A stretch of 44,019 bases of DNA from Nitrosarchaeum sp. (GTDB taxonomy: Archaea; Thermoproteota; Nitrososphaeria; Nitrososphaerales; Nitrosopumilaceae), in assembly GCA_018334095.1 (NCBI GenBank), contig JAGXTE010000069.1, positions 1 through 44,019 of the forward strand. The letters run 5' to 3'. The notes below the pieces were generated by a model that saw only the letters and a list, made by a program, of their open reading frames with translations, was not told the origin of the DNA and did no database searches. This document shows, piece after piece, positions 16,772 to 24,198 of the stretch; within the stretch, counting starts at the first letter, position 1, and each line of letters opens with the position of its first letter. Position numbers and translations under genes: made by a program.

Positions 16772-17116
16772 ATGAGAGAAAGTATTATTATGAAAATACA
16801 TTATGGAACTGCTTTAGCTGCAGTGGCACTAGTGGCAGTTCACATATTGATGCGTCTTACACAGGGATTTGCAGAATCATTGGAATATGAAAGTGTAATT
16901 GCAAACTACAAATTCATACCATATGCTGGTATGCTTGAAATAATCTTAATTTTACTATCTATTCACGGATTTAATGGGTTAAGAGTAATTCTACTAGAGT
17001 TGAAACAAGGTAGAAAATATGAAAAGGCAGTTTCATATGGATGTGTTGTTGCTATGATTGCATTAATTGCATATGGTTCACGAACAATAATAATGGTCAA
17101 TACGGGGATGATGTAG
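16772..17116 (+). CDS. sdhD: Succinate dehydrogenase second membrane anchor
   Basis: This short membrane protein of 114 aa has three hydrophobic helices and a helix-1 histidine (VAVHILMRLTQGF), with SIHGFNGLRVILLEL echoing the HTVNGIRVML segment of SdhC. I start it at the ATG at 16772, one base after the sdhC stop; a TTG start at 16760 would overlap sdhC. It completes the membrane domain of complex II. Confidence 0.82.
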   Translation: MRESIIMKIHYGTALAAVALVAVHILMRLTQGFAESLEYESVIANYKFIPYAGMLEIILILLSIHGFNGLRVILLELKQGRKYEKAVSYGCVVAMIALIAYGSRTIIMVNTGMM

Positions 17117-17866
17117 ATGGCACAAGCACCTAGTTTGGCAGAAAAAAATACTATGAAAAAAATTACTTTACGTATTGCAAGATTTAATCCTACAAATGAC
17201 GATGCCAAAAAATTTATGGAATTTAATGTTTCATACGAAAAATGGACAACTGTACTAGAGGCTATTCTTGATGTTAAACAGCATTTTGATCATTCAATTG
17301 CAGTTAGATATTCTTGCAGACAAGCTACATGTGGTTCATGTGGGATGATTATTAATGGAAAGCCTAGATTAGCATGTTTTACAAAAATTAGCGAGCTGAA
17401 TTCAAATGTTGTAACCGTTGAACCAATGAATAACTTTCCAATTATTCGTGATCTTGCAGTAAAGTTTGAACGACTATTTGATACACATCATAAAGTAAAA
17501 CCATATCTGATTCGTGAGGACACTGAAATTTCAAGTAGCACAAAAGAATTTCTCCAAACTCCTGAAGAGCTAGAACAATACATTCAATTCTCAAATTGTA
17601 TCAAATGTGGATTATGTAACTCGGCCTGTCCTACAATGGCAACCGACTCTTCGTTTGTAGGGCCTCAGGCTTTAGCCCAAGCATATCGATATGTTGCTGA
17701 TAGTAGGGATAAAGGTAAAGATGAGCGCTTAAAAATTATTGATGACTCTCACGGTATTTGGAGATGTCATTTTGCAGGCTCTTGTAGTCAAGTATGTCCA
17801 AAAGGTGTAGATCCAGCCATGGGCATTCAATTACTCCGTGGGTATATGTTGGGATTTAGAAGTTAA
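17117..17866 (+). CDS. sdhB: Succinate dehydrogenase iron-sulfur subunit
   Basis: SdhB carries electrons from FAD to quinone through three clusters. The [2Fe-2S] site is CRQATCGSCGMIINGKPRLAC (residues near 66-86), the [4Fe-4S] site is CIKCGLCNSACP (near 155), and the last Cys group is CHFAGSCSQVCPKGVDP (near 215). The 249 aa length is normal. It follows sdhD with no gap. Its last four bases overlap the convergent Fe-S assembly gene. Confidence 0.96.
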   Translation: MAQAPSLAEKNTMKKITLRIARFNPTNDDAKKFMEFNVSYEKWTTVLEAILDVKQHFDHSIAVRYSCRQATCGSCGMIINGKPRLACFTKISELNSNVVTVEPMNNFPIIRDLAVKFERLFDTHHKVKPYLIREDTEISSSTKEFLQTPEELEQYIQFSNCIKCGLCNSACPTMATDSSFVGPQALAQAYRYVADSRDKGKDERLKIIDDSHGIWRCHFAGSCSQVCPKGVDPAMGIQLLRGYMLGFRS

Positions 17867-18186
17867 ATTTTCTTTTTGGGATTAGGGCTGTTATTTACCT
17901 GATTGTTAATCTGTTCTGCCATAAAGTGATTTGAGACATTTACTTTAACATCATCAATTCCATCTACCTTCAAAAGATTATCATGAACATCTTGACAGAT
18001 TTTAAATCCAAAAACTGCAGGGCAAAATGGACTAGTTAGATGCAAATCTACTTTGACATTACTATTGTTAATATCAACTTCATCAATTAATTCTAAATCT
18101 GTAATCGATGTATTGATTTCAGGATCTACAATCTTTGATAACTCATCAAAAATTTTCACTCTAAGTTGTTTGATATCTTGACTCAT
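17863..18186 (-). CDS. DUF59/MIP18-family Fe-S cluster assembly factor
   Basis: The domain runs LRVKIFDELSKIVDPEINTSITDLELI through TSPFCPAVFGFKICQDV, with the conserved DPE and the functional Cys in SPFCP, as in SufT/PaaD/MIP18. These proteins help mature Fe-S enzymes. I start it at the ATG at 18186 (MSQDIKQL, 107 aa) because the TATA box at 18207-18214 is 24-25 bases upstream; the longer frame beginning at 18219 would start before that promoter. It is convergent with sdhB, an Fe-S protein, though this may be coincidence. Confidence 0.83.
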   Translation of the reverse strand: MSQDIKQLRVKIFDELSKIVDPEINTSITDLELIDEVDINNSNVKVDLHLTSPFCPAVFGFKICQDVHDNLLKVDGIDDVKVNVSNHFMAEQINNQVNNSPNPKKKI

Positions 18187-18206
18187 GCAGAAAAAAGCGT
18201 TGATGC

Positions 18207-18214
18207 TATATATA
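18207..18214. promoter_or_regulatory. Single TATATATA box serving two divergent genes
   Basis: The self-complementary TATATATA has its centre 24-25 bases from the ATG on the minus strand (18186) and 25-26 bases from the argH ATG on the plus strand (18236). No other TATA-like element is present in the 49-base gap. Both genes would be leaderless and share one TBP site. Confidence 0.6.
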
Positions 18215-18235
18215 ACCATTCTAGAATATTAGATA

Positions 18236-19696
18236 ATGTATCGTTCTCGTCTTGGTACTGATTTGAGTGATATTACTTTAGATTATGTTTCATCAATTAA
18301 AGACGATGTTCAAATAGCACTTTATGATATTCTAGGAAGTCAAGCTCATACACTAATGTTATATGAAAAACAAATTATTACAAAAAACGATGCAAAAAAA
18401 ATTCTTTCAGCTTTAGACTCTTTAAAAAATGAAAAGTTTGATGTTTTTACCGGAGCCGAAGATATTCATGAATTAATTGAAACACTAGTTATCAAAAAAG
18501 CTGGTATTGCAAGCGGTGGAAAAATGCATACAGCACGTTCCCGTAATGATCAAGTTTCTTTAGATATTAGAATGAAAATTCGTGATGATATTAACATTAT
18601 TTGTAATTGTTTACTTGATACAATTGAAGCACTTGTATCTTTGGCAAAAAACCATCAAAAAACAATAATGCCTCTTTATACGCATCTTCAACAAGCTCAA
18701 GCTGGTTTATTTTCACACTACCTAATAGCTCAGGCCGATGTATTGTTTAGAGACTTTGATCGTCTTTATGGTACATTTAACCATGTTAATCAAAGTCCAT
18801 TAGGAGCAGGCCCTGTTGGAGGAACTAGTATTGCAATAGATCGACATAGTACTGCCAAAATGTTAGGATTTGATAGTGTTTTAGAAAATTCTCTAGATGC
18901 AACTAGCACACGTGATTTTGTTGCTGAATATGTCTCAATGATCGCAATACTAATGACTAATCTTAGTAGAATTTCTGAAGATTTTATTATTTGGTCAACG
19001 TCTGAATTTTCCTTTATTGAACTTGCAGATGAATTCACGTCTCCATCAAGTGTAATGCCTCAAAAGAAAAACCCAGATATATTAGAATTAACAAGAGGGA
19101 AAACTGCAGAGGTAATTGGAAATCTTACTGCAATTCTAACTACTATCAAAGGATTGGCTTCTGGATATGGACGTGATCTGCAACAAATTAAATCATCTAT
19201 TTGGTCAACATCTAAAATTTCTATAAGTGCATTATTGATTTTAAAATCTATTCTTCTTACATTACATGTTAATGAAAAAGAAATGAAAAAGTCAACCGAA
19301 TCTAGTTATCTTGTTGCTCTTGATATTGCAGAAAAATTAGTTCAGAATGGAATTCCATTTAGAACAACTCATAAAATTGCAGGAGGTTTGGTACAATTAG
19401 CACATCAATCCAACAAATCTTTGAATAAGCTTACTGTAAAAGAAATTTCAAAAATTGCACAAGATGCTAAAATCACTCCTAATCTTATAATGAAAATTAT
19501 TGAATCGACAACAATTACATCCTCTCTAAAAGAAAGAAAGTCCTTTGGCTCTTCAGGATACGATGAGCAAAAGAGAATGATTGAAGATCGTGTGAAAAAA
19601 ATCAATTATTATAGAATCAATGCAACAAAACGATCTAATGATATCACTAAGGCATTAGATGATCTCTCTAGCAAAATTACTGAATTGATAAAATAG
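18236..19696 (+). CDS. argH: Argininosuccinate lyase
   Basis: ArgH splits argininosuccinate into arginine and fumarate, the last step of arginine synthesis. Signatures include HTARSRNDQVSLDIRM (near residue 98), the conserved TSPSSVMPQKKNPDILEL around residue 265 (the fumarase/aspartase superfamily signature) and STSRDFVAEY with its helix-bundle context. The 486 aa length is typical. The start is supported by the TATA box 25-26 bases upstream. The fumarate product feeds the same pool as complex II next door. Confidence 0.96.
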   Translation: MYRSRLGTDLSDITLDYVSSIKDDVQIALYDILGSQAHTLMLYEKQIITKNDAKKILSALDSLKNEKFDVFTGAEDIHELIETLVIKKAGIASGGKMHTARSRNDQVSLDIRMKIRDDINIICNCLLDTIEALVSLAKNHQKTIMPLYTHLQQAQAGLFSHYLIAQADVLFRDFDRLYGTFNHVNQSPLGAGPVGGTSIAIDRHSTAKMLGFDSVLENSLDATSTRDFVAEYVSMIAILMTNLSRISEDFIIWSTSEFSFIELADEFTSPSSVMPQKKNPDILELTRGKTAEVIGNLTAILTTIKGLASGYGRDLQQIKSSIWSTSKISISALLILKSILLTLHVNEKEMKKSTESSYLVALDIAEKLVQNGIPFRTTHKIAGGLVQLAHQSNKSLNKLTVKEISKIAQDAKITPNLIMKIIESTTITSSLKERKSFGSSGYDEQKRMIEDRVKKINYYRINATKRSNDITKALDDLSSKITELIK

Positions 19697-19699
19697 GAG

Positions 19700-19773
19700 C
19701 GGGTCTAGTGGGATTCGGACCCACGACAACCGGATTAAAAGTCCGGTGCGCTACCTGGCTGCGCCATAGACCC
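19700..19773 (-). tRNA. tRNA-Lys (UUU)
   Basis: The minus strand gives acceptor GGGTCTA/TAGACCC, anticodon stem CCGGA/TCCGG around CTTTTAA (anticodon UUU), and T-arm GTGGG-TCCGAAT-CCCAC. The discriminator is G, and no CCA or intron is seen. The 3' end lies three bases after the argH stop codon, on the opposite strand. Confidence 0.95.
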
Positions 19774-19869
19774 CTCACAAAAATGCTTGACGTGTATAAT
19801 TTAGTCTTTTACAAAATTTTTTTCTATTGCAGAAACTTTTAATCAGGCAATTTGTTTGAAACAATTCGG

Positions 19870-19947
19870 GCCCTTGTAGTATAGTCCGGTCTAGAATTCG
19901 ACCCTGTCACGGTTGAGACGCGTGTTCAAATCCCGCCGAGGGCGCCA
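19870..19947 (+). tRNA. tRNA-Asp (GUC) with encoded CCA
   Basis: Acceptor GCCCUUG pairs with CGAGGGC, discriminator G73 is followed by an encoded CCA (19945-19947), and the anticodon stem CGACC/GGUUG encloses CUGUCAC (anticodon GUC). The T-arm GCGUG-UUCAAAU-CCCGC has a U52:C62 mismatch, and the D-stem GUAU/GAAU has an A12:A23 mismatch. Otherwise it matches the archaeal tRNA-Asp layout. Confidence 0.9.
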
Positions 19948-20148
19948 TTTATCTTAAAATGATTATATTGTATATTTCATTATGATGTGATCGCTCTAAA
20001 TATCATATTTTTATATAAAATTAAGAATAATCAAGAAAAAATTTCTACTTGTTCAATTCTCTTATAATCTGTTAATTTCGCTATGAGATAATTTCTCAAT
20101 ATTTCACTTACAAGAATATTAAAATTCAGGCAATTTTAGTAAAATTTG

Positions 20149-20898
20149 ATGTCTGAAGAGAATGATGAATCTAAGATAGAAACAACAACTGTCAATGATG
20201 TAACATCTGATAAGATATCTACAGAAGAAACTGCAAAACCTGTAGATAAAGTAAAAAAAACAGCTCCGGCATCAGAAGGAACTAAAACAGCTGACGAAGC
20301 TAAAGTAGCAGCTCAAGCAGCTGCAAAGGCAGCTGCAGCAGCCAAAGCAGCAGCAGAAGCAGAAAAAGCTGCAAAAGAAGCAATTGCAAAAGCAGAAGCA
20401 GCTAAAGCTGCAGCAGAAGCAGCCGCAGAAGAAGAATACAAAGCAATTGCAGCTGAAGTAAAAGCAACAACAACAAAAGCTCCAACATTTACTAATCAAC
20501 GAAAAGGTGAAGAAATTTTTAGAAGAGAAATGGGAGAACCTGAATTTTTCTTAGCAAAAAAAGATAGATTCCCAAGACCTATTCTTTCATCTGAAGAACA
20601 AGATGAACTTACAAGAAAAGTGGAAATTCCAACCGATAACACACCAAAATACATTCCACAACATGTACTAAGTCCAGAGTTTGGTGGAATGTCGAATTAT
20701 GAATCAGGAGTAGGAAACTTCTTGGAAGAAACCAAACAAAAACTTAAGAAATTAAAAAATGATCCAAATGCATCTCAAAAAGATATTATCATAACACAAC
20801 AAGAACTTGCATATTTAGAATCTATTTATGAGAATTACTATATTGGTATGAATGTTTTCCGTACTGCAAAAGGTGGAAGGAATAAACTTAGAGAATAA
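20149..20898 (+). CDS. Ala/Lys/Glu-rich protein with conserved C-terminal domain, unknown
   Basis: Residues 1-50 are acidic and Thr-rich. Residues about 50-110 are almost entirely Ala, Lys and Glu in an (A/K/E) pattern predicted to form a long single helix. Residues about 115-249 form a distinct domain (KGEEIFRREMGEPEFF, RFPRPILSSEEQDELTRK, NYESGVGNFLEETKQKLKKL) ending in a helical Tyr-rich tail. I recognise no family. ATG 20149 is preferred over an adjacent TTG; an ATATTAAAA box lies about 29 bases upstream. It is 11 bases from the glutamyl-tRNA-reductase-like gene, so they are likely co-transcribed. Confidence 0.75.
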   Translation: MSEENDESKIETTTVNDVTSDKISTEETAKPVDKVKKTAPASEGTKTADEAKVAAQAAAKAAAAAKAAAEAEKAAKEAIAKAEAAKAAAEAAAEEEYKAIAAEVKATTTKAPTFTNQRKGEEIFRREMGEPEFFLAKKDRFPRPILSSEEQDELTRKVEIPTDNTPKYIPQHVLSPEFGGMSNYESGVGNFLEETKQKLKKLKNDPNASQKDIIITQQELAYLESIYENYYIGMNVFRTAKGGRNKLRE

Positions 20899-20909
20899 AT
20901 GGTGATGAA

Positions 20910-21986
20910 TTGAGCGAAATTAACTTTGATATTATTAATGCAAGAGTAACTTTCAAAAATGTACCACTTCACTCCTTAGCGAGATTTAGATTTAATGATC
21001 TTAAAGTTGCATGTGAAACTTTTAAGAAAATTCCCGGTGTTGCAGAATGTATAATAATTCAAACTGCTAGTAGAGTTGAAATATTTACAGTAAGTAATTT
21101 GGAAACAGGTGATACTCCTGACGGAAGGAGAGTTGAAGGAAAAGCATTAGTTTTAAATCAAATTAAAGAAACATGGGAGTCTCTATCTGAACTTGAGCAA
21201 ATTGATATTGATCATTTTGATCAAACACTTGAAGTTTACAAAGGTACTGACGTCTATCTTAATTTGTTGAGGCTGGCGTGTGGTTTGGAATCAGTTGTAA
21301 TTGGTAAAGAAGAAATATTGAATGAAATTAAATCTGCACTTTCACATGCAAAGGAAATTAATGTCTCAGGAGATATTTTGAATAAATTATTTGAAAATAT
21401 TATTCGTATCGCATCAAGAATTAGAGAAACTACTGGTATTAGTAAAAACGTCATATCTTTAGGCGATGTTTCTGTGAAGATTGTAGACGAAAAAGCAGGC
21501 TTAGATGCTAAGAAACGTATTCTTCTAATTGGTACAGGAGAATCTGCTGCTAGGGTCGCTAAAACTCTAAATAAAAAAGGATTTGCGTTTGATGTTACAA
21601 GTAAAACAATTGAACGTTCAACTGGATTTTCTAAAATTTTGGGGGGTAAACCAATTGCATTTGAAGAAGTTTTAGCAGGATTTGATAAATATGATATTGT
21701 TTTTGTTGCAACTACTGCTGATTATTTCTTAATTACTTTTGATAGGCTAAAATTAGTAATGGAAGAAAAAAAGAAAGGTACCTTGATTTTAGATTTATCA
21801 GATCCAAGAACAGTTGATGAAGGAATAACTGCATTACCTGGAATTAAATTATTATTTAGAGATCAAATTGCTGAAATATATGAAGAAAATGTTAAGTCTC
21901 GAATTGGAATGATTCCTGCTGTAGAAAAAATTATTGAAAAAGAAATACCCATTCTAGAAGCTACAATGAAGCACATTACTGTATAA
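20910..21986 (+). CDS. Glutamyl-tRNA reductase homologue lacking catalytic residues
   Basis: The fold and order match HemA: N-terminal domain, GLESVVIGKEEILNEIKSAL (near residue 125), ISLGDVSVKI, and a Rossmann domain starting ILLIGTGES (204-212). The catalytic TCNR is TASR here (A53, S54), the active-site His of the HLxRVA segment is N118, and the N-terminal HKxA His is F15. The C-terminal dimerisation domain of about 80 residues is absent; the protein ends at 358 aa. Only the Arg of the motif (R55) is kept. It starts with TTG behind GGTGAT. It is likely not a working GluTR; it may be a regulator or a dehydrogenase with another substrate. Confidence 0.82.
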   Translation: MSEINFDIINARVTFKNVPLHSLARFRFNDLKVACETFKKIPGVAECIIIQTASRVEIFTVSNLETGDTPDGRRVEGKALVLNQIKETWESLSELEQIDIDHFDQTLEVYKGTDVYLNLLRLACGLESVVIGKEEILNEIKSALSHAKEINVSGDILNKLFENIIRIASRIRETTGISKNVISLGDVSVKIVDEKAGLDAKKRILLIGTGESAARVAKTLNKKGFAFDVTSKTIERSTGFSKILGGKPIAFEEVLAGFDKYDIVFVATTADYFLITFDRLKLVMEEKKKGTLILDLSDPRTVDEGITALPGIKLLFRDQIAEIYEENVKSRIGMIPAVEKIIEKEIPILEATMKHITV

Positions 21987-22031
21987 TCTTAATTCATTTA
22001 ATGGAAAATTAATAATTACTAATCTCTATTG

Positions 22032-22193
22032 TTATTTTTTTCTAAGGATAAATTGCATTAGAGCTTCTTTTGAATAATCTATTCCATGTATGTCTTCAGT
22101 ATGTTTTCCAAATTCATCTATCACTTGTTCTATTTCGCCTTCTGATACAAATTCACACTCAAAACCGTAATCACTGCATTTTAGTTTAGCCAT
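22032..22193 (-). CDS. DUF1059-family small protein
   Basis: A 53-codon frame on the minus strand encodes MAKLKCSDYGFECEFVSEGE and continues with a helix containing EFGKHTEDIHGIDYSKEALM. This matches the DUF1059 pattern: a short beta-hairpin holding two Cys (C6 and C13), then a His-containing helix. A TTTATA box is 24-25 bases upstream of the ATG, supporting expression. The function is unknown; metal or redox binding is a guess from the conserved Cys and His. Confidence 0.85.
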   Translation of the reverse strand: MAKLKCSDYGFECEFVSEGEIEQVIDEFGKHTEDIHGIDYSKEALMQFILRKK

Positions 22194-22214
22194 GTCCTGA
22201 GTCTATTAACTGGA

Positions 22215-22220
22215 TATAAA
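22215..22220 (-). promoter_or_regulatory. TATA box of the DUF1059 gene
   Basis: On the minus strand TTTATA within ATTTATATCC is centred 24-25 bases before the ATG at 22193, consistent with leaderless transcription. Confidence 0.5.
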
Positions 22221-22387
22221 TATCAAAAGAAAATCTTCATTCATAAAACTACGAATCCACTAATTTTGCTATAATTTCGCTAAATCTGTGATATTATTTT
22301 ATATGAATATTTGATCTCTTACCATTTTTATCTAGCATCTAAGTTAGACAGAAATACATTTATCCAAAGTAACGAAAATTATTCTGT

Positions 22388-23227
22388 ATGGTAGTAGAAC
22401 ATAAAGCTAAGATTACTTACATGCAATTACTTAAAGAAGATCTAGTTGTAATTCGTCTAGTTCCAAATGACGGAATGCCAAAATACACTACGGGCCAATT
22501 TCTTACTATCGGACTACCTATACCATCAGAGCAAAAGGTTGTTCGAAGAGCATACTCTATTGCATCCCATCCTGAAAATCGAGATTATTTTGAATTTGTA
22601 ATTAGATGGGTAAGAAAACCTTTACCAGGTCGTGTTACTACTGAATTATTTTATGCAAATGTTGGCGATGAAGTATATTTGGGTGACCCTACTGGTAATG
22701 CTTTACTAATTGATGATAAATTACCAAATGGTCAACCTGATAATAGAAGAATTGTTTGTGTAGGTGGCGGAACAGGTCTTGCACCATTCATTGCTTTTGC
22801 TAAACATCTACATGATACTGGAGACAAACGAGAGATAATTGTTTTACATGGTGCAAGTTATGTTGATGAGTTAAGTTACAAAGAATTGCTAACAAATTAT
22901 GAAAATGAAAGTATTGAAAGAGGAAAAGATCAATGGAATTTTAGATATAGAGCAGCAATTAGCAGACCAAAAGAATTTTTCAATAGATCATGGGCAGGTC
23001 ATGTTGGAAGAGTAGAATCCTTTTTCAAACCCAATAAAAACGGTGTTTCACCATTAGAAGAAATGGTTGGTGAAGAAATTACTACTGCAAATACTAAAGT
23101 CTACATTTGTGGTTATCAAGGTACAATTGATGGGGTTATTGAATACTTGGGACCAAAAGGATTTGTAACAAAAGAAGAAAAACGTAAAGATGGAAGTTAT
23201 GAAATAAAGTATGAATCGTACGGATAA
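22388..23227 (+). CDS. Ferredoxin-NADP reductase-like flavoprotein, paralogue 2
   Basis: It shares its whole length with the product at 11078-11923: the N-terminus MVVEHKAKITYMQLLKED, the flavin motif RRAYSIASHP, the nucleotide motif CVGGGTGLAPF, and the C-terminal KYESYG. There is no iron-sulfur domain. It probably exchanges electrons between NAD(P)H and a soluble carrier. The ATTTATCC box at about 22357-22364 lies 27 bases before the ATG. The two copies are on opposite strands about 10.5 kb apart, each with its own promoter, so differential expression is plausible. Confidence 0.88.
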   Translation: MVVEHKAKITYMQLLKEDLVVIRLVPNDGMPKYTTGQFLTIGLPIPSEQKVVRRAYSIASHPENRDYFEFVIRWVRKPLPGRVTTELFYANVGDEVYLGDPTGNALLIDDKLPNGQPDNRRIVCVGGGTGLAPFIAFAKHLHDTGDKREIIVLHGASYVDELSYKELLTNYENESIERGKDQWNFRYRAAISRPKEFFNRSWAGHVGRVESFFKPNKNGVSPLEEMVGEEITTANTKVYICGYQGTIDGVIEYLGPKGFVTKEEKRKDGSYEIKYESYG

Positions 23228-23312
23228 AAAATTAAAATTTTTTTATTGTTAATTTATTTAATTTTTATGATGCTAATTTCATGTTTTTAATTTATTATAT
23301 ATTTACAAAATT

Positions 23313-24113
23313 TTATTTTTTAATTTGTAAAATGACATCATCAATAATTTTTTGATTTGCTGCTGCAATAAATGATATTCTTGTTTTGTAACTAAGATCT
23401 GCATCAAGTGGATTCAAATTAGCATCCAAAAGTAAGCCTCCTGCTTCCTTTACTATTATGTATCCTGCTGCAATGTCTTGAATTCTAATTTTCTCTCTTA
23501 AATCAATAAAAACATCCATTAACCCTCTTGCAAAAAAAGCCATTTCTAATGCATTTGCTCCAAAATGTCTGATGTGATTATGCTTCTCAAATATTGGTTG
23601 CAATCGTTCCATTAATTCAGATGTAGCTCCAGAAGTATTTACTCCGATAATCTTGTAAATTGGGTCTTTATCATGAACTTTGATTTTTAATTCATTCATA
23701 AATGCACCCTTGTCTTTAGATGCCCAATACATATCTCCATTTGATAGATTTGTTATTACCCCATCCGTAATGGAACTTAACCTATCTTCGGTTGCAAATG
23801 CTAACGAACTACAAAAAAATGGAACTCCTCTTACAGCGTTAGCAGAACCATCAATTGCATCCATAATGATAAACCCTTTAGGATTATCCGATAATTCTAC
23901 TCTGCCACATTCTTCGCCTAATACAATACAGTCAAATTTAATTTCTTTAAGATAATCTAAGACTGTTTTTTCAGCAATAATGTCGATATTGCGAGAAATA
24001 TCTCCTCCTGCACCAACACCAAAATTTCCTGCGGCGTTATCTGTACCTGCCAAATCTTTAACATTTTCATAAATCATTTTTGAAACATTACGAAGAATTT
24101 CAATTACTTCCAT
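23313..24113 (-). CDS. Inositol monophosphatase/FBPase-family phosphatase
   Basis: The lithium-sensitive phosphatase motifs are present: GEE at residues 66-68, IMDAIDGSAN at 83-92 (metal-binding D85 and D88), and RIQDIAAGYIIVKEAGG near 213. Archaeal members hydrolyse inositol-1-phosphate and often fructose-1,6-bisphosphate; the third metal motif reads QDIAAG in place of the usual WDxAAG. The length of 266 aa is typical. A TAATTTAA box lies 25 bases before the ATG. The substrate cannot be decided by sequence alone. Confidence 0.88.
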   Translation of the reverse strand: MEVIEILRNVSKMIYENVKDLAGTDNAAGNFGVGAGGDISRNIDIIAEKTVLDYLKEIKFDCIVLGEECGRVELSDNPKGFIIMDAIDGSANAVRGVPFFCSSLAFATEDRLSSITDGVITNLSNGDMYWASKDKGAFMNELKIKVHDKDPIYKIIGVNTSGATSELMERLQPIFEKHNHIRHFGANALEMAFFARGLMDVFIDLREKIRIQDIAAGYIIVKEAGGLLLDANLNPLDADLSYKTRISFIAAANQKIIDDVILQIKK

Positions 24114-24134
24114 TACTATTATTTTCTTTTCTCG

Positions 24135-24176
24135 TAATTTAAGTGAAAGAAATTTTTAGTATTGAAAGCATAAATA
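24135..24176. promoter_or_regulatory. Divergent TATA boxes between the phosphatase and unknown-protein genes
   Basis: The minus-strand gene has TAATTTAA (24135-24142), 25 bases from its ATG. The plus-strand gene has ATAAATA (24170-24176), 26 bases from its GTG. Each gene here has its own element, unlike the shared box at 18207. Confidence 0.5.
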
Positions 24177-24198
24177 ACAATAAAGTAGCTTAACGTGT

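Noticed and set aside
18187..18219. 11-residue N-terminal extension of the DUF59 protein
   Set aside because: The extension would be encoded across the TATATATA promoter element. The ATG at 18186 is correctly spaced from that element.
19870..19944. tRNA-Asp as a pseudogene because of its stem mismatches
   Set aside because: The acceptor, anticodon arm, discriminator G and T-loop are intact and CCA is encoded, so a functional gene is more likely; the mismatches are reported as a finding instead.
20272..20499. Minus-strand frame encoding a Cys/Phe-rich peptide
   Set aside because: It is the antisense of the Ala/Lys/Glu codon repeats (GCA, AAA and GAA read backwards as TGC, TTT and TTC). Its composition follows from the repeat, and there is no promoter or start signal.
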